A stretch of DNA of 64,000 nt from Phaeobacter sp. QD34_24 (GCF_028890115.1 NZ_JARCJD010000005.1:62001-126000), one strand, 5' to 3'; shown: positions 36,351 to 45,873, numbered from the stretch's first letter. Notes: generated by a model from the sequence alone, not told the origin. Made by a program: numbers and translations.

Positions 36351-37295
36351 ATGACACCGGGAAAGACCTATCTCACTTCGGATGAAATCCGCCCCCTGGC
36401 CGAACGATCAGACTTGATGGGGCTGTGGCTGCTCATGCATTGCTGGGGCACCATCGCACTGGCGCTGACGCTGTTTGCGCTCTGGCCCAATCCCTTGACC
36501 TTTGTGCTGGCAATCATGGTGATCGGCTCGCGCCAGCTGGGGCTGGCGATCCTGATGCATGAGGCCGCGCATAACGCCCTGTTCAAGACCCGCCGCCTGA
36601 ACGAGATCGCCGGAGACTGGCTCTGCGGGCGGCCGATCCTGGCCGATCTTGCCGCCTATCGGCACTATCACCTGACCCACCACCGCTTTACCCAGACCGA
36701 GAAGGACCCGGATCTGGTGCTCTCGGCCAAGTTTCCCACCTCCCGCGCCTCCCTGCGGCGCAAGTTCACCCGTGATCTGACCGGGCAGACCGGGATCAAG
36801 CAGCTGGTCGGGCAAATCCTGATGTCGCTGCAACTGGCCGGGGATGAGGATGCGATCAAGGCGGCCAATTCCGATTTCGCCCAAAGCTTCAAGGCGCCGC
36901 GCCTCTGGGGGGCACTGCCAGTCTTTCTTGGCATCACCCTTCTGTTCAGCCTGATCGGAGACTGGTGGTGGGGGCTGGCCTTCTGGCTGCTGCCCTATCT
37001 GACCTGGTTCCAGTTCGTGCTGCGAGTGCGCAACATTGCCGAGCATGGCGCCACGGAACAGTCCGAGAATCCGCTGCAGAACGTGCGTACCACACGGGCC
37101 GGACCGATCGCCCGGCTGCTTGTGGCGCCCTATTGGGTGAACTACCACCTGGAGCATCACATGGTGATGCATGTGCCCTGCTGGCAGTTGAAATCCATGC
37201 ACGCCCTCCTGTTGGACAAGGGGCTGGGAGAGCAGATGCGCATTGCACGCAGCTATGGTCAGGCCCTATCAGAGGCAGGCTGGCGCCGCGCCTGA
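36351..37295 (+). CDS. Membrane fatty acid desaturase family protein
   Basis: A 314-aa membrane di-iron enzyme. The three histidine boxes are present: HEAAHN near residue 72, HYHLTHHRF near residue 105, and NYHLEHHMVMHVP near residue 265. Hydrophobic helices lie between them. GGGAGGA precedes the start. Substrate could be a fatty acyl chain, a carotenoid-like lipid or another lipid; the sequence alone does not tell. Confidence 0.87.
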   Translation: MTPGKTYLTSDEIRPLAERSDLMGLWLLMHCWGTIALALTLFALWPNPLTFVLAIMVIGSRQLGLAILMHEAAHNALFKTRRLNEIAGDWLCGRPILADLAAYRHYHLTHHRFTQTEKDPDLVLSAKFPTSRASLRRKFTRDLTGQTGIKQLVGQILMSLQLAGDEDAIKAANSDFAQSFKAPRLWGALPVFLGITLLFSLIGDWWWGLAFWLLPYLTWFQFVLRVRNIAEHGATEQSENPLQNVRTTRAGPIARLLVAPYWVNYHLEHHMVMHVPCWQLKSMHALLLDKGLGEQMRIARSYGQALSEAGWRRA

Positions 37296-37302
37296 GCGCC
37301 AA

Positions 37303-38115
37303 TCATGGCTTTAGCTGACCGGACCAGCGCAGCCAGGTTTCGGGACTGTCGTGAAAGACGTTGAGATCCACGTCTCCCTCGATACCCGACACCCGCCCCG
37401 TCCCCGAATACTGCCAGAGCCGCCAATAGGCGGCAGGGTAGGTCTTGCGTGGATGTCCTGCGACCGAACGCAGCCAAAACTCCACCCCTTTCAAGCGTCC
37501 GATCCCGGTTTCGGCAAAGAAATCCACTGTGGTGTAGATCACCGGACGGCGCCCGTAGTGGGCTTCGAGGATGTTCAGGAACTTGCGCGCTTCGGTCCGC
37601 ACCCTGGCCCCATCCGGGCGCAACCGGCAGGTCTTTGAATGGGGGTTCCATTCCATATCCAGCACATGTGGAAGCGCGCGGGCATCCTTTGGAACATTTC
37701 GAATGAACCAACGCGCTTGCTGTTCAGCGGGACGACAGAAATAGAAGTAGTGATAGGCGCCGCGTGGAAGCCCGGCCCGGCCCGCCGCACGCCAGTTTTC
37801 CCGAAACATCGGATCAACCAGATCGCCGCCCTCGGTCGCCTTGAGATAGGCAAAGGACACCCCTGCCCGTTTGGCCTTGGCCCAGTCGATCTCCCCCTGC
37901 CAGCGAGAGACATCAATGCCGTGGATGGCATAGGAATAGGGCGTTCGCCCCTCCCAGGAATGGGGATCGCTATCGCCGAACCTCGGGAAGGTCACAAGCT
38001 CAGAAAGCTGTTCAGCATCGGGGCGTTGAGTCGGCGCTGATTGCTCTGGTTCGGGCGGTTGCCCGCAGCCGGACACCCCCAGGACAAGAACCAAGGCAAG
38101 CCAAAACCGGAGCAT
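37303..38115 (-). CDS. GH25-family lysozyme, probable lipoprotein
   Basis: Glycoside hydrolase of 270 aa acting on peptidoglycan. The N-terminus has a lipoprotein-type signal (LALVLVLGVSGCGQ; Cys17 as acceptor), so it is probably anchored in the cell envelope. The catalytic domain starts at IHGIDVSRWQGEIDW and contains YLKATEGGDLVDP, GAYHYFYF and the Asp-x-Glu pair (VLDMEWN). The order and spacing match GH25. It is convergent with the desaturase gene. Confidence 0.88.
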   Translation of the reverse strand: MLRFWLALVLVLGVSGCGQPPEPEQSAPTQRPDAEQLSELVTFPRFGDSDPHSWEGRTPYSYAIHGIDVSRWQGEIDWAKAKRAGVSFAYLKATEGGDLVDPMFRENWRAAGRAGLPRGAYHYFYFCRPAEQQARWFIRNVPKDARALPHVLDMEWNPHSKTCRLRPDGARVRTEARKFLNILEAHYGRRPVIYTTVDFFAETGIGRLKGVEFWLRSVAGHPRKTYPAAYWRLWQYSGTGRVSGIEGDVDLNVFHDSPETWLRWSGQLKP

Positions 38116-38202
38116 AAGCCCCCCTCAAATAAAAACACTCAACACCGCAAGCATAGCCTCACCGCGGTGCGCAGAGAAAGCCCTGTGATGAGCGCGGCCC
38201 GG

Positions 38203-39096
38203 TCACACCCATTTTGCCATTGGCGGCAGGCTCATCAGCACCGCATTGGCATCGTGACCGGTTTCCAGGCCAAACTTGGTCCCCCGGTCATAGACCAGGT
38301 TGTATTCGGCATAGAGACCGCGATGCACCAACTGCGCGTCCTTGTCTGCCGCATCAAAGGGTTGCACCCGACGTTTTTCCACCAGGGGCAGATAGGCGGG
38401 CAGGAAGGCGCGACCGATGTCCTGGGTCAGGGCAAAATCCGCCTCCCAGTCGCCGGTGCAGCGGTCATCCATGAAGATGCCCCCCACCCCGCGCGCACGT
38501 TTGCGGTGCGGGATATAGAAATACTCGTCCGCCCATTCCTTCAGGCGCGGATAAAGATCGGCGCCATGCGGATCGAGATGCTGTTTCTGCTGGGCATGGA
38601 AATGCGCCGTGTCCTCGTCATATTCGATGCAAGGGTTCAGGTCCGAGCCGCCCCCGAACCACCAGGCATGCGGCGTCCAGAACATGCGGGTGTTCATATG
38701 GACCGCAGGCACATGGGGGTTCTGCATATGCGCCACCAGCGAAATGCCCGAGGCCCAGAAGCGCGGATCCTCTTTCATGCCGGGAATGCCCTTGCGGGCC
38801 GCCATGGCATTTTGCGCCCGTTCCCCAAGGGTGCCATAGACCTCGGAGATATTGACGCCGACCTTTTCAAAGACACGGCCGCCGCGCATCACGCTCATCA
38901 GCCCGCCACCGGCATCCGATCCGTCCTCGGAGGTGCGGGAGGTCTCGCTCACCTCGAACCGTCCGGGCGCCTGATCGGCAAAGGGGCCGGTGTCATGGCT
39001 GTCTTCCAGCGCTTCGAAGGCGGCGACGATGTCATCACGCAGGGCGCGGAACCAGGCGGCGGCACGGGATTTCTGATCTGTCATCTCAGCGGTCAT
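38203..39096 (-). CDS. hemF: Oxygen-dependent coproporphyrinogen III oxidase
   Basis: Cytoplasmic aerobic enzyme of 297 aa for the step that HemN performs without oxygen. Segments: GGLMSVMRGGRVFEKVGVN, HMNTRMFW, WWFGGGSDLNP, RGVGGIFMDD and YNLVYDRGTKFGLETG. The start at 39096 (MTAEMTDQKSRAAAW) is chosen over the longer frame to 39165. Both HemF and HemN are in this window, allowing haem synthesis in air and under low oxygen. Confidence 0.95.
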   Translation of the reverse strand: MTAEMTDQKSRAAAWFRALRDDIVAAFEALEDSHDTGPFADQAPGRFEVSETSRTSEDGSDAGGGLMSVMRGGRVFEKVGVNISEVYGTLGERAQNAMAARKGIPGMKEDPRFWASGISLVAHMQNPHVPAVHMNTRMFWTPHAWWFGGGSDLNPCIEYDEDTAHFHAQQKQHLDPHGADLYPRLKEWADEYFYIPHRKRARGVGGIFMDDRCTGDWEADFALTQDIGRAFLPAYLPLVEKRRVQPFDAADKDAQLVHRGLYAEYNLVYDRGTKFGLETGHDANAVLMSLPPMAKWV

Positions 39097-39136
39097 AAGC
39101 GGGTCTCTTTGGGTCTTGTTTCTGGGGCACGCGGGG

Positions 39137-39940
39137 TCAGTGAACCGGGGCGGCAACGGAATCAAGCAGAGTGCGCCCGCCGTCCACCGTCAGGATCTGC
39201 CCGGTCATAAAACCGGAGGCATCAGACGCCAGATACTGCGCCGTCTCGGTCAGTTCCGTCGGCGCCGCAATCCGGCCCAGCGGCGTGTGTTTTTCAATAT
39301 CCTGGCGATAAGCGCGGTTGTCTTTCAGGGTATCGCGCAGCGAAGCGCTCATCACCGAGCCAAAGGCGATCGAATTCACCCGCACCCCATGGGGGGCATA
39401 GGAGACCGACAGGGAGCGGGTCAGCTGGTCCAGCGCCGCCGAGGCGACCGAGTAGGCCATCAGATCAGGATGCGTGCGCCGAGCAGCGATGGAGGAGAGG
39501 TTGATGATCGCACCGCGCGGCGTGCCCGGCTCGCGCCCTTCGCCCTGCTTGATCATGCGCCGCGCCACCTGCTGCGACAGGCGCAGACCGGGCAGCAGGT
39601 TTTCCGTCAGCAGCAACTCGAGCGAATCGTCCTTGGGGTCCAGCGGATCGCTCGGCACCACCTGGCGGGCGCCATTGACCAGGATATCCACCTCCTCGAA
39701 GGCGTCGATGGTGGCCGACAGAAGGTTGGCGATGGTCAGCCGTTCACGCAGATCACCCGCGAAATAGCGGATATTGCCATCCTCGACCTGCTCTCCGAGC
39801 TCGGCGATCAGGGTGGCCTCACTGGTATCGGCAAACATCACGTTTGCGCCCTCATCGGCAAACCTCTTGCCAATCGCGAGCCCGATCCCGCTTGAGGCAC
39901 CGGTCACGATGGCGGTCTTGCCGGAAATCGAGAAGGACAT
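39137..39940 (-). CDS. SDR-family protein lacking the catalytic lysine
   Basis: A 267-aa Rossmann protein with an intact nucleotide motif (TGASSGIGLA) and catalytic Ser region (INLSSIAARR). However, the usual Tyr-x3-Lys reads YSVAS, with Ser in place of Lys, and NNAG is altered to NGAR. The C-terminus (GFMTGQILTVDGG) is normal. It may be a non-catalytic or altered-mechanism member. It lies upstream of hemF with a 40-base gap. Confidence 0.82.
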   Translation of the reverse strand: MSFSISGKTAIVTGASSGIGLAIGKRFADEGANVMFADTSEATLIAELGEQVEDGNIRYFAGDLRERLTIANLLSATIDAFEEVDILVNGARQVVPSDPLDPKDDSLELLLTENLLPGLRLSQQVARRMIKQGEGREPGTPRGAIINLSSIAARRTHPDLMAYSVASAALDQLTRSLSVSYAPHGVRVNSIAFGSVMSASLRDTLKDNRAYRQDIEKHTPLGRIAAPTELTETAQYLASDASGFMTGQILTVDGGRTLLDSVAAPVH

Positions 39941-40029
39941 GCGGACACTCCGAAGATTGGGGAAAGGTTGCGCAAACTGGGGCGGAGGTTAGACCGGAGC
40001 GCACCGTTTGAAAACCGGCAATAGAAGCC

Positions 40030-41022
40030 CTAACGCCGCAGCTTTTTCGGGCGGCTGGCGTGCAGGACCTTGAAACGATTGTCCCCGGCCACCTCTTCCA
40101 CATGGGCAAAGCGCTGCGACAGGGTTGTCTCATAGGGCAGATGCCGGTTGGCGACCATCCACAGGCTCCCCGAGGCGGTCAGCATCGAAGCGGCCGCGAC
40201 AATGAAGGCCTGCCCCAGCTCGGGCTCGGCGCTGCGGCCGCTGTGAAAGGGCGGGTTCATCACCACGGCATTCATCGCGCCGGGGGCCTTCCAGGCTTGC
40301 ACATCGGCCCAGTGAAACGCCGCGCGTGGATCATCGACGTTGCGGCGCGCGCACGCCAGCGCATCGTGATTGGCCTCCACCAGATGCAGCTCCTCGACCT
40401 CGGCATGGGTCAGGATCTGACGAGACAGATACCCCCAGCCCGCACCCAGATCGGCCACCGCCCGACCCGGTTTGCCAGGCAGGGCCTCGGCCAGCAGCCG
40501 GGAGGCCGGATCGATGCCATCGGCAGAAAACACCCCCGGCAGGGTCAAGAAGCCCTCGACCGTGGTCTCTGCCTCGGGCAGCCAGTCCGACAGGAGGTCT
40601 TTTTCGCCATCGAACCAGAACACCTTGCCATGCGCCTTGGAAACGGCCGCAGAAGGAGAGGTCGCCTTGCGCAACGCCTTGTAGATCGAATCGATCCCAT
40701 CCGTCTTGGCGCCATCCACCAGCACCGGACCATCCGTCGCGGTCGCGGCTTGCGCCACATTCATCCGCGCCTGCACCTTGGCCCGCGGCAGGAACACCAC
40801 CGCCGCGGCAAAGCGCATATCCGCAGGCAAATCCGGGCGGCAGTCGTACCCTTGGGCGGCAAAGGCATCATATTCGGCCCGCATCGGCTGGATCAGCAGC
40901 AGCCTGTCCTTGGGCAGCGCTGCCAGGTCATGATCCCTGCGCGGATGGAATACGGCGATGCGCCCCTCTTCGGGCAGCGCAAAGCCGCCCGTCTCAAGCG
41001 CGAGCGACAGGCGTAGGGACAT
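40030..41022 (-). CDS. Class I SAM-dependent methyltransferase, RsmC-like
   Basis: A 330-aa protein with an N-terminal RsmC-type domain and a C-terminal methyltransferase domain. GKPGRAVADLGAGWGYLSRQ is the SAM-binding motif I and VVMNPPFHSG the NPPF catalytic motif of N2-guanine methyltransferases. 16S rRNA G1207 methylation is the likely activity; RlmG-type 23S modification is the alternative. It follows clpS by 12 bases. Confidence 0.87.
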   Translation of the reverse strand: MSLRLSLALETGGFALPEEGRIAVFHPRRDHDLAALPKDRLLLIQPMRAEYDAFAAQGYDCRPDLPADMRFAAAVVFLPRAKVQARMNVAQAATATDGPVLVDGAKTDGIDSIYKALRKATSPSAAVSKAHGKVFWFDGEKDLLSDWLPEAETTVEGFLTLPGVFSADGIDPASRLLAEALPGKPGRAVADLGAGWGYLSRQILTHAEVEELHLVEANHDALACARRNVDDPRAAFHWADVQAWKAPGAMNAVVMNPPFHSGRSAEPELGQAFIVAAASMLTASGSLWMVANRHLPYETTLSQRFAHVEEVAGDNRFKVLHASRPKKLRR

Positions 41023-41034
41023 CTTGGGACCTCT

Positions 41035-41376
41035 TCAGTCTTCTTTTTCCATGGTGCATTGCAGCGGATGCTGATGCCGACGGGCGAAATCCATCACCTG
41101 GGCCACCTTGGTCTCGGCGATCTCATGGCTGAACACCCCGACCACTGCCAGGCCTTTCTTGTGCACGGTCAGCATGATCTCGAAGGCCTGCGCATGGGTC
41201 ATGCCAAAGAACCGCTCCAGCACCATCACCACGAATTCCATCGGCGTGTAGTCATCGTTCAGCAGCAGCACCTTGTAACGTGGCGGGCGCTGGGTTTTCG
41301 GCCGGGTCTTGGTCAGGACACCAAGATCGGTATCGTCATCCGAGTTGTCCGTCATCATCACTGGCTGAAGCGGCAT
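41035..41376 (-). CDS. clpS: ATP-dependent Clp protease adaptor
   Basis: ClpA adaptor that delivers N-degron proteins to ClpAP. From ATG 41376 it has 113 aa: an N-terminal charged tail, then [40 protein letters not shown] and [15 protein letters not shown], matching the ClpS core with the Asn-Asp-Asp loop that grips the N-terminal residue. Upstream in-frame starts exist up to 41484, and the choice is uncertain. Divergent from the HAD gene. Confidence 0.92.
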   Translation of the reverse strand: MPLQPVMMTDNSDDDTDLGVLTKTRPKTQRPPRYKVLLLNDDYTPMEFVVMVLERFFGMTHAQAFEIMLTVHKKGLAVVGVFSHEIAETKVAQVMDFARRHQHPLQCTMEKED

Positions 41377-41462
41377 GGCGTCTGTTTTCCGGTCGTGCTT
41401 GGATTGGTATTCTCGCATATATAGCGGTTTGAGCGCGCAGGAAAAGGGAGTGTGTTGCAGCA

Positions 41463-42185
41463 ATGGGCGGCAAATTGACAACAATCGGCTTTGATGCGGA
41501 CGATACGCTCTGGCACAACGAGCGGTTCTTTCGAGTCACCCAGGAGCGATTTGCCGAATTGCTGCAGGACCACACACCGCTGGATATGGGCGCGGATGCC
41601 CTGGCCGCGCGGCTGCTGGACGCGGAGAAACGCAACCTTGGCCGCTATGGCTACGGGGTCAAGGGCTTCACCCTGTCGATGATCGAAACCGCGATCGATG
41701 TCACCGACTCGCAGGTCCCCGCCCATGTCATCAAGGAACTGATCGTGGCCGGGCAGATGATGCTCTCCTACCCGATCGAACTGCTACCCCATGCCCGCAC
41801 GGCGGTCGAACAGCTGGCGGATCGCTACCGGATCATCCTGGTGACCAAGGGCGATCTTCTGGACCAGGAGCGCAAGCTGGCGCAATCCGGCCTGGGCGAG
41901 ATGTTCGACGGGGTCGAGATCGTCTCGGAAAAGACCCCCGCCATCTACACCGAGATCTTTGAGCGCCACGGCGATGGCGCGGAACGTGCGATGATGGTGG
42001 GCAATTCCATGCGCTCGGATGTGGTGCCGATGATCGAGGCGGGCGGCTGGGGCACCTATGTGCCGCATGGGTTGGTCTGGGAGGTCGAACATGCCGAAGC
42101 CCCGGAGGGTCACGCACGGTATCACGAGATCCCAGATCTGGGCCAGCTTCAGGACCTGATCGACGTGGTGCTCTCGCATCCCTGA
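41463..42185 (+). CDS. HAD-superfamily hydrolase
   Basis: Phosphatase-like protein of 240 aa. Motif I is [14 protein letters not shown] (nucleophile Asp near residue 9, acid Asp two later), motif II the VTKGD strand near residue 121, motif III a Lys in EKTPAIY, and motif [20 protein letters not shown]. An alpha-helical cap lies between motifs I and II. Substrate not predictable. Confidence 0.88.
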   Translation: MGGKLTTIGFDADDTLWHNERFFRVTQERFAELLQDHTPLDMGADALAARLLDAEKRNLGRYGYGVKGFTLSMIETAIDVTDSQVPAHVIKELIVAGQMMLSYPIELLPHARTAVEQLADRYRIILVTKGDLLDQERKLAQSGLGEMFDGVEIVSEKTPAIYTEIFERHGDGAERAMMVGNSMRSDVVPMIEAGGWGTYVPHGLVWEVEHAEAPEGHARYHEIPDLGQLQDLIDVVLSHP

Positions 42186-42487
42186 TCCGCATCGGACAAA
42201 TCACCAAACAGCAGCCTGCGACATGTGGCAGGGCCGCATCACTTGCGCCCGCCACCGCGGCGCAATCCCGCCAAAACGCCCGAATTTACGAGTTTTTTTG
42301 TCAACACTTTCTTAACCAACGACTTATCTTGCGGCACCGGCCCCTCCTTACCACAAGATATGGGCGAAAGCGCGCTGAGCCCAAGAGATGCGGCCCAAGC
42401 AAGTTATTTATTCCGAAGGCAACACATGCTACGATTTGCTTAAAGCAGCAAAATCGTCAGCCGGAAAACCGGCGGCATGAGGCAGAA
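42186..42487. other. Gene-free stretch upstream of the D,D-carboxypeptidase gene
   Basis: No gene is seen. A run of seven T (42293-42299) lies about 110 bases after the HAD stop, without a convincing stem before it. TATCTTG (42325-42331) and CAAGATA (42354-42360) form an inverted repeat. The promoter of the downstream gene should lie in the second half. Confidence 0.5.
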
Positions 42488-44056
42488 ATGGCAGATATCG
42501 AACAGGTCAGGTTTCATCCTGTGACCTTTGCCCTGGGGGTGATGCCCCGCCAGGTGGCTTGGGTTCTGGGTGTTGTTCTCACAGTTGTGCTTGCGGGCCT
42601 TGCCCCACCCAAAGCCTTGGCCGCGCCCTATGCGGCGATGGTGATGGATGCGCGCACCGGTGAAGTGCTGCATTCGCGCAATGCCGACACCCGCCTGCAC
42701 CCGGCCTCTCTGACCAAGATGATGACGCTCTATATCGCCTTCGAGGCGGTGCGAAACGGTGAGATCACCCTGGACACCAAGGTCCGCATCAGCAGCAATG
42801 CCGCCGCCGAGCAACCGTCAAAGCTGGGGCTGAAATCGGGCCAGCGCATTGCCCTGCGCTATCTCATTCGCGCGGCGGCGGTGAAATCCGCGAATGACGC
42901 CGCAACCGCCATCGGCGAGGCGCTGTCCGGTTCCGAGGCCGCCTTTGCCCGCCGCATGACCCGCACCGCCAAGGCGCTTGGCATGTCCCGCACCACCTTC
43001 AAGAACGCCCATGGGCTGACCGAAAGCGGCCATATGTCCACGGCCCGTGACATGACCACCCTGGGGCGGCATATCCTTTACGACTATCCCGAGTACTACA
43101 ATCTCTTCTCCCGCAAGTCCGCCGATGCGGGCGTGCGCACGGTCCCCAACACCAACCGCCGCCTGCTCGCCGCCTACAAGGGCGCCGACGGCATTAAGAC
43201 GGGCTACACACGGGCTGCCGGCTTCAACCTTGTCGCCTCGGCCAAGCGCGGCAACGAGCGGATCATCGCAACCGTCTTTGGCGGCAAGTCCTCCACCTCG
43301 CGCAATGCCAAGGTGGCTGAACTCCTGGACCTCGGCTTTCGCCGGGCGCCATCGCAGGCGAAACTGCGCAAACCCGCGGTGCCGACCTATGTAGGCAATC
43401 AGAACATCACTGTGGCAGACAACGCGCCCGATGGCGCGGCAGGCAAGACCATCCGCGTCAGTGGCAGCGTGAAGACCAGCCTGCGTCCCCGCCTGCGCCC
43501 CCAGGTGCTCGAGGCACCGGTTCTTGTGGCAGAGGCGCAGACTACCAGCGAAGACACCGCAGCGACAGATATCACAGACACCATCGCCGCAACGGCACCG
43601 CAACGGCTGGACCCCGAGGTGCTGCAGGCCAGCGTTCAGGCGGCCATGGCCGAGGCCAAAGTGGTGCCCGCTTCCGCCCCGGCGCCAACCGATGTCACCA
43701 CCGTCAATACCGTCTTCAAGGGGCTGCGCCCGGTGCCCCGTCCCAGCCACCTGACCGATGCAGGCAGCGCCGCCCAGCCGGAACCGGTTGTGGTAACGCG
43801 ACTTTCAACCTCGGGCGGGCGCTACTGGGGCATCAACGTCGGCCGCTACACCAGCCGCTACAAGGCCGAGAAGGTGCTGCTGCGCACCGCCCTGTCGGAA
43901 ATGGAGACCCTGAACGGCACCCTGCGCAAGGTCGCCAAATCCAAACAGGGCTTCGAAGCCAATTTCCTCGGCATGACCAAGGAAGGAGCCGAACTGGCCT
44001 GTCGGCGGCTCAATGCCCGCAACGTGAGCTGCGAGACCCTGGGGCCTGCATCCTAA
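42488..44056 (+). CDS. D-alanyl-D-alanine carboxypeptidase with C-terminal SPOR domain
   Basis: Periplasmic penicillin-binding protein of 522 aa from ATG 42488; a longer frame to 42329 has no protein-like features. An uncleaved or signal helix is at residues about 23-45. Active-site motifs of S11 enzymes are complete: Ser-x2-Lys in HPASLTKMM, Ser-x-Asn in VKSANDAAT, Lys-Thr-Gly in GIKTGYT. After a Pro/Ala-rich linker the last 80 residues (RYWGINVGRYTSRYKAEKVL) are a SPOR domain, which binds denuded glycan at division sites. Confidence 0.92.
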   Translation: MADIEQVRFHPVTFALGVMPRQVAWVLGVVLTVVLAGLAPPKALAAPYAAMVMDARTGEVLHSRNADTRLHPASLTKMMTLYIAFEAVRNGEITLDTKVRISSNAAAEQPSKLGLKSGQRIALRYLIRAAAVKSANDAATAIGEALSGSEAAFARRMTRTAKALGMSRTTFKNAHGLTESGHMSTARDMTTLGRHILYDYPEYYNLFSRKSADAGVRTVPNTNRRLLAAYKGADGIKTGYTRAAGFNLVASAKRGNERIIATVFGGKSSTSRNAKVAELLDLGFRRAPSQAKLRKPAVPTYVGNQNITVADNAPDGAAGKTIRVSGSVKTSLRPRLRPQVLEAPVLVAEAQTTSEDTAATDITDTIAATAPQRLDPEVLQASVQAAMAEAKVVPASAPAPTDVTTVNTVFKGLRPVPRPSHLTDAGSAAQPEPVVVTRLSTSGGRYWGINVGRYTSRYKAEKVLLRTALSEMETLNGTLRKVAKSKQGFEANFLGMTKEGAELACRRLNARNVSCETLGPAS

Positions 44057-44081
44057 AGCGCTACGCCAATAACTTGAGACA

Positions 44082-44115
44082 CGAATACCCTGCCATGCCT
44101 GTGGCAGGGCATTCG
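44082..44115. terminator. Strong hairpin downstream of the carboxypeptidase gene
   Basis: CGAATACCCTGCCA (44082-44095) pairs with TGGCAGGGCATTCG (44102-44115), a 14-bp stem with a single mismatch and a 6-base loop. It is 26 bases after the stop codon and in the convergent gap with the anti-sigma gene. A T-rich stretch follows only loosely, so it could be a terminator or mRNA-stabilising stem. Confidence 0.5.
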
Positions 44116-44182
44116 TATCGCTTGTTGTTTCCGGTCAAAGACAGAGCGCTGTAGACGTGCCGCGATCAGGACAAACCCAACC

Positions 44183-44929
44183 CTAAATGAGTTGCCCATG
44201 AATTGAATGGGCAATCGCGCCCATCGGTTCGCGCGGCGCATCACCGATCAGCGAATACTGCCACGGCCCGTCCTGCCAGTAGACTATGAGAAACCCGTCC
44301 TCTTGCTGAAAGCGGAAGGATTGGCTTTGCACCGTCTCCCCATGGGTGGCGAGGAGACTGAGCCGATCCCCTTTTTCATTCTCATACATGAACAGGGCAG
44401 ATGCACGATCCCCCGCAGGCAAAAGCCGGCCGCCAATCAGAGAATAGCCGCTCTCGCCAAGCTCAGGCGCGATAATGGCAGCACCAAGCCGGTTTGAAAG
44501 CCAGGTCTGCAAGTGGTCCTTTTCAGAGGCTGCCACTTCAACCGGATGCAGCACTTCACTGACATATAGCGCATGCGCCGCCTTTGCCTGCAGGGCAAAG
44601 GCGGTCAGATCTTTTTCCTCACCGCCGGGTTTCAGCGGCAGCACGGCTCCAGCCCCAAGCCCGACAGCAAAGATCACAATGGAAGCGGCAATTCTAAAGA
44701 TGGGGCCTGGCCCGGCGCCCTTTCGCTTGCGCAAGGCCAAAAGGTGAGCAGCCGAGGGCACAGGAACCGATTGGTCGATCAGTGCCGTCTGCCGCTGCAA
44801 CCTGTCGTGCAAGGCCGCGTCGTCAGGGTGCGACATCAAATGCCGCATCAGATGATCCCGCTCGTCCTGCGAAAGCTCGCCGTCAATGCTACGCTGGATC
44901 AACTCTTCTATCGAGGTTTCCAGAGTCAT
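44183..44929 (-). CDS. Anti-sigma factor (single membrane span)
   Basis: A 248-aa protein with a cytoplasmic N-terminal domain (IEELIQRSIDGELSQDERDH, RHLMSHPDD) like the sigma-binding domain of anti-ECF factors, but no zinc HxxxCxxC. One membrane helix lies near residues 79-98 (IFRIAASIVIFAVGLGAGAV), and a periplasmic domain of about 150 residues follows. Its start overlaps the sigma-factor stop (ATGA), so the two are made together, as in ECF/anti-sigma pairs. Confidence 0.85.
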   Translation of the reverse strand: MTLETSIEELIQRSIDGELSQDERDHLMRHLMSHPDDAALHDRLQRQTALIDQSVPVPSAAHLLALRKRKGAGPGPIFRIAASIVIFAVGLGAGAVLPLKPGGEEKDLTAFALQAKAAHALYVSEVLHPVEVAASEKDHLQTWLSNRLGAAIIAPELGESGYSLIGGRLLPAGDRASALFMYENEKGDRLSLLATHGETVQSQSFRFQQEDGFLIVYWQDGPWQYSLIGDAPREPMGAIAHSIHGQLI

Positions 44930-45438
44930 TTCACGCTCCTGATCTTGGTCTTCGGCGACGTATCCATTTCGATTTTGATTTTAGCGCGGGCACGAGAAAT
45001 CCGCGACATCAACGTCCCCCTGGGAATGCCCAGTGCGGCGGCGGCTTCTTCATAGCTCAATCCACCCACGACAACGGCCAGCAAAGCCTCTTTCTGGGCC
45101 TGCGGAACCGTCTCAAGGGATTTCCAGATCGCCTTGATTTCCAGTCGTTCCTCGGGGCTGCCGGTGACTGCGGCCAGATCACCGACCTGATCGAGATCGA
45201 CCGATCTGTACCGTGTCTCGCGGCGCCATTGATCCCGGTAGATATTGAGAAGGATTTTGGTCAGCCATGGCTTCAAAGGCCGCCCCGGAAACCACAGCAG
45301 GCGCTTGCGCAGCGCCCGCTCAATGCAGTCCTGGACCAGATCATCAGCCGCGTCGCGATCCCGCGTCAGCGACCAGGCGTAGCGCCAAAGATCGGGCAGG
45401 CAGTTTTCAAGCTGTATGTCAAAAGACGAGGTCATCAT
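44926..45438 (-). CDS. ECF-type RNA polymerase sigma factor
   Basis: A 170-aa sigma-70 family factor from ATG 45438 (an upstream in-frame ATG at 45465 is possible). Region 2 is RDRDAADDLVQDCIERALRK with the PWLTKILLNIYRDQWRR part, and region 4 is LSYEEAAAALGIPRGTLMSR followed by ISRARAKI. It is co-transcribed with its anti-sigma factor and lies 42 bases after a secreted COG4315-type protein gene whose upstream region carries an ECF-like promoter. It probably regulates its own operon. Confidence 0.9.
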   Translation of the reverse strand: MMTSSFDIQLENCLPDLWRYAWSLTRDRDAADDLVQDCIERALRKRLLWFPGRPLKPWLTKILLNIYRDQWRRETRYRSVDLDQVGDLAAVTGSPEERLEIKAIWKSLETVPQAQKEALLAVVVGGLSYEEAAAALGIPRGTLMSRISRARAKIKIEMDTSPKTKIRSVK

Positions 45439-45480
45439 GAAAAGCCGGGGATGCGCGTTGCCCATCCCCGGTACCTTTGC

Positions 45481-45873
45481 TCAAGGGCGCGCGATATGCC
45501 AGACGCCTTTGACTCCATCGCCGGTCATATCGCCGGGGTTCTGGTCCTTGAACCACAGATAGAGCGGCTGCCCCTTGTAGACCACCTGCGTGGAGCCATC
45601 CTTGCGCGCGATCACGCTATAGCCTTTCGGCAGCTCCATTCCCGCCTCACCAAACAGGGGCGGCCATTTGGTTGCACAGTCGTCGTAACAGTTGGAGACG
45701 TTCTTTTGGTCCTTGTCGAACGTGTAGAGCGTCATGCTCTGCGCATCCATCAGATAGGTCTCACCGTTGAACTTTCCGGTCACGGCGGGTTGGGAAACAT
45801 GACCGTCAGCATGAGCGGAGACGGCAGTGACGACCAGCGCGATGCTGGCCAGGGCGATTGATTTCAGTGACAT
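45481..45873 (-). CDS. Secreted COG4315-type protein with YxFxxD/YxWxxD repeats
   Basis: A 130-aa protein with a signal peptide (MSLKSIALASIALVVTAVSAHA). The mature part has two Yx(FWY)xxD motifs, LYTFDKD and LYLWFKD, and one CYDDC cysteine pair. Family function is unknown; members often sit with ECF sigma genes. GGAGAG precedes ATG 45873. It is the first gene of the three-gene ECF module. Confidence 0.87.
   Translation of the reverse strand: MSLKSIALASIALVVTAVSAHADGHVSQPAVTGKFNGETYLMDAQSMTLYTFDKDQKNVSNCYDDCATKWPPLFGEAGMELPKGYSVIARKDGSTQVVYKGQPLYLWFKDQNPGDMTGDGVKGVWHIARP

Noticed and set aside
42308-42328. CtrA binding site (TTAA-N7-TTAA)
   Set aside because: Spacing is eight and the second half is TTAT, so it does not fit the consensus.
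42329-42487. N-terminal extension of the D,D-carboxypeptidase
   Set aside because: The added residues are basic and low in features, and no ribosome site is seen; the membrane helix starts after ATG 42488.
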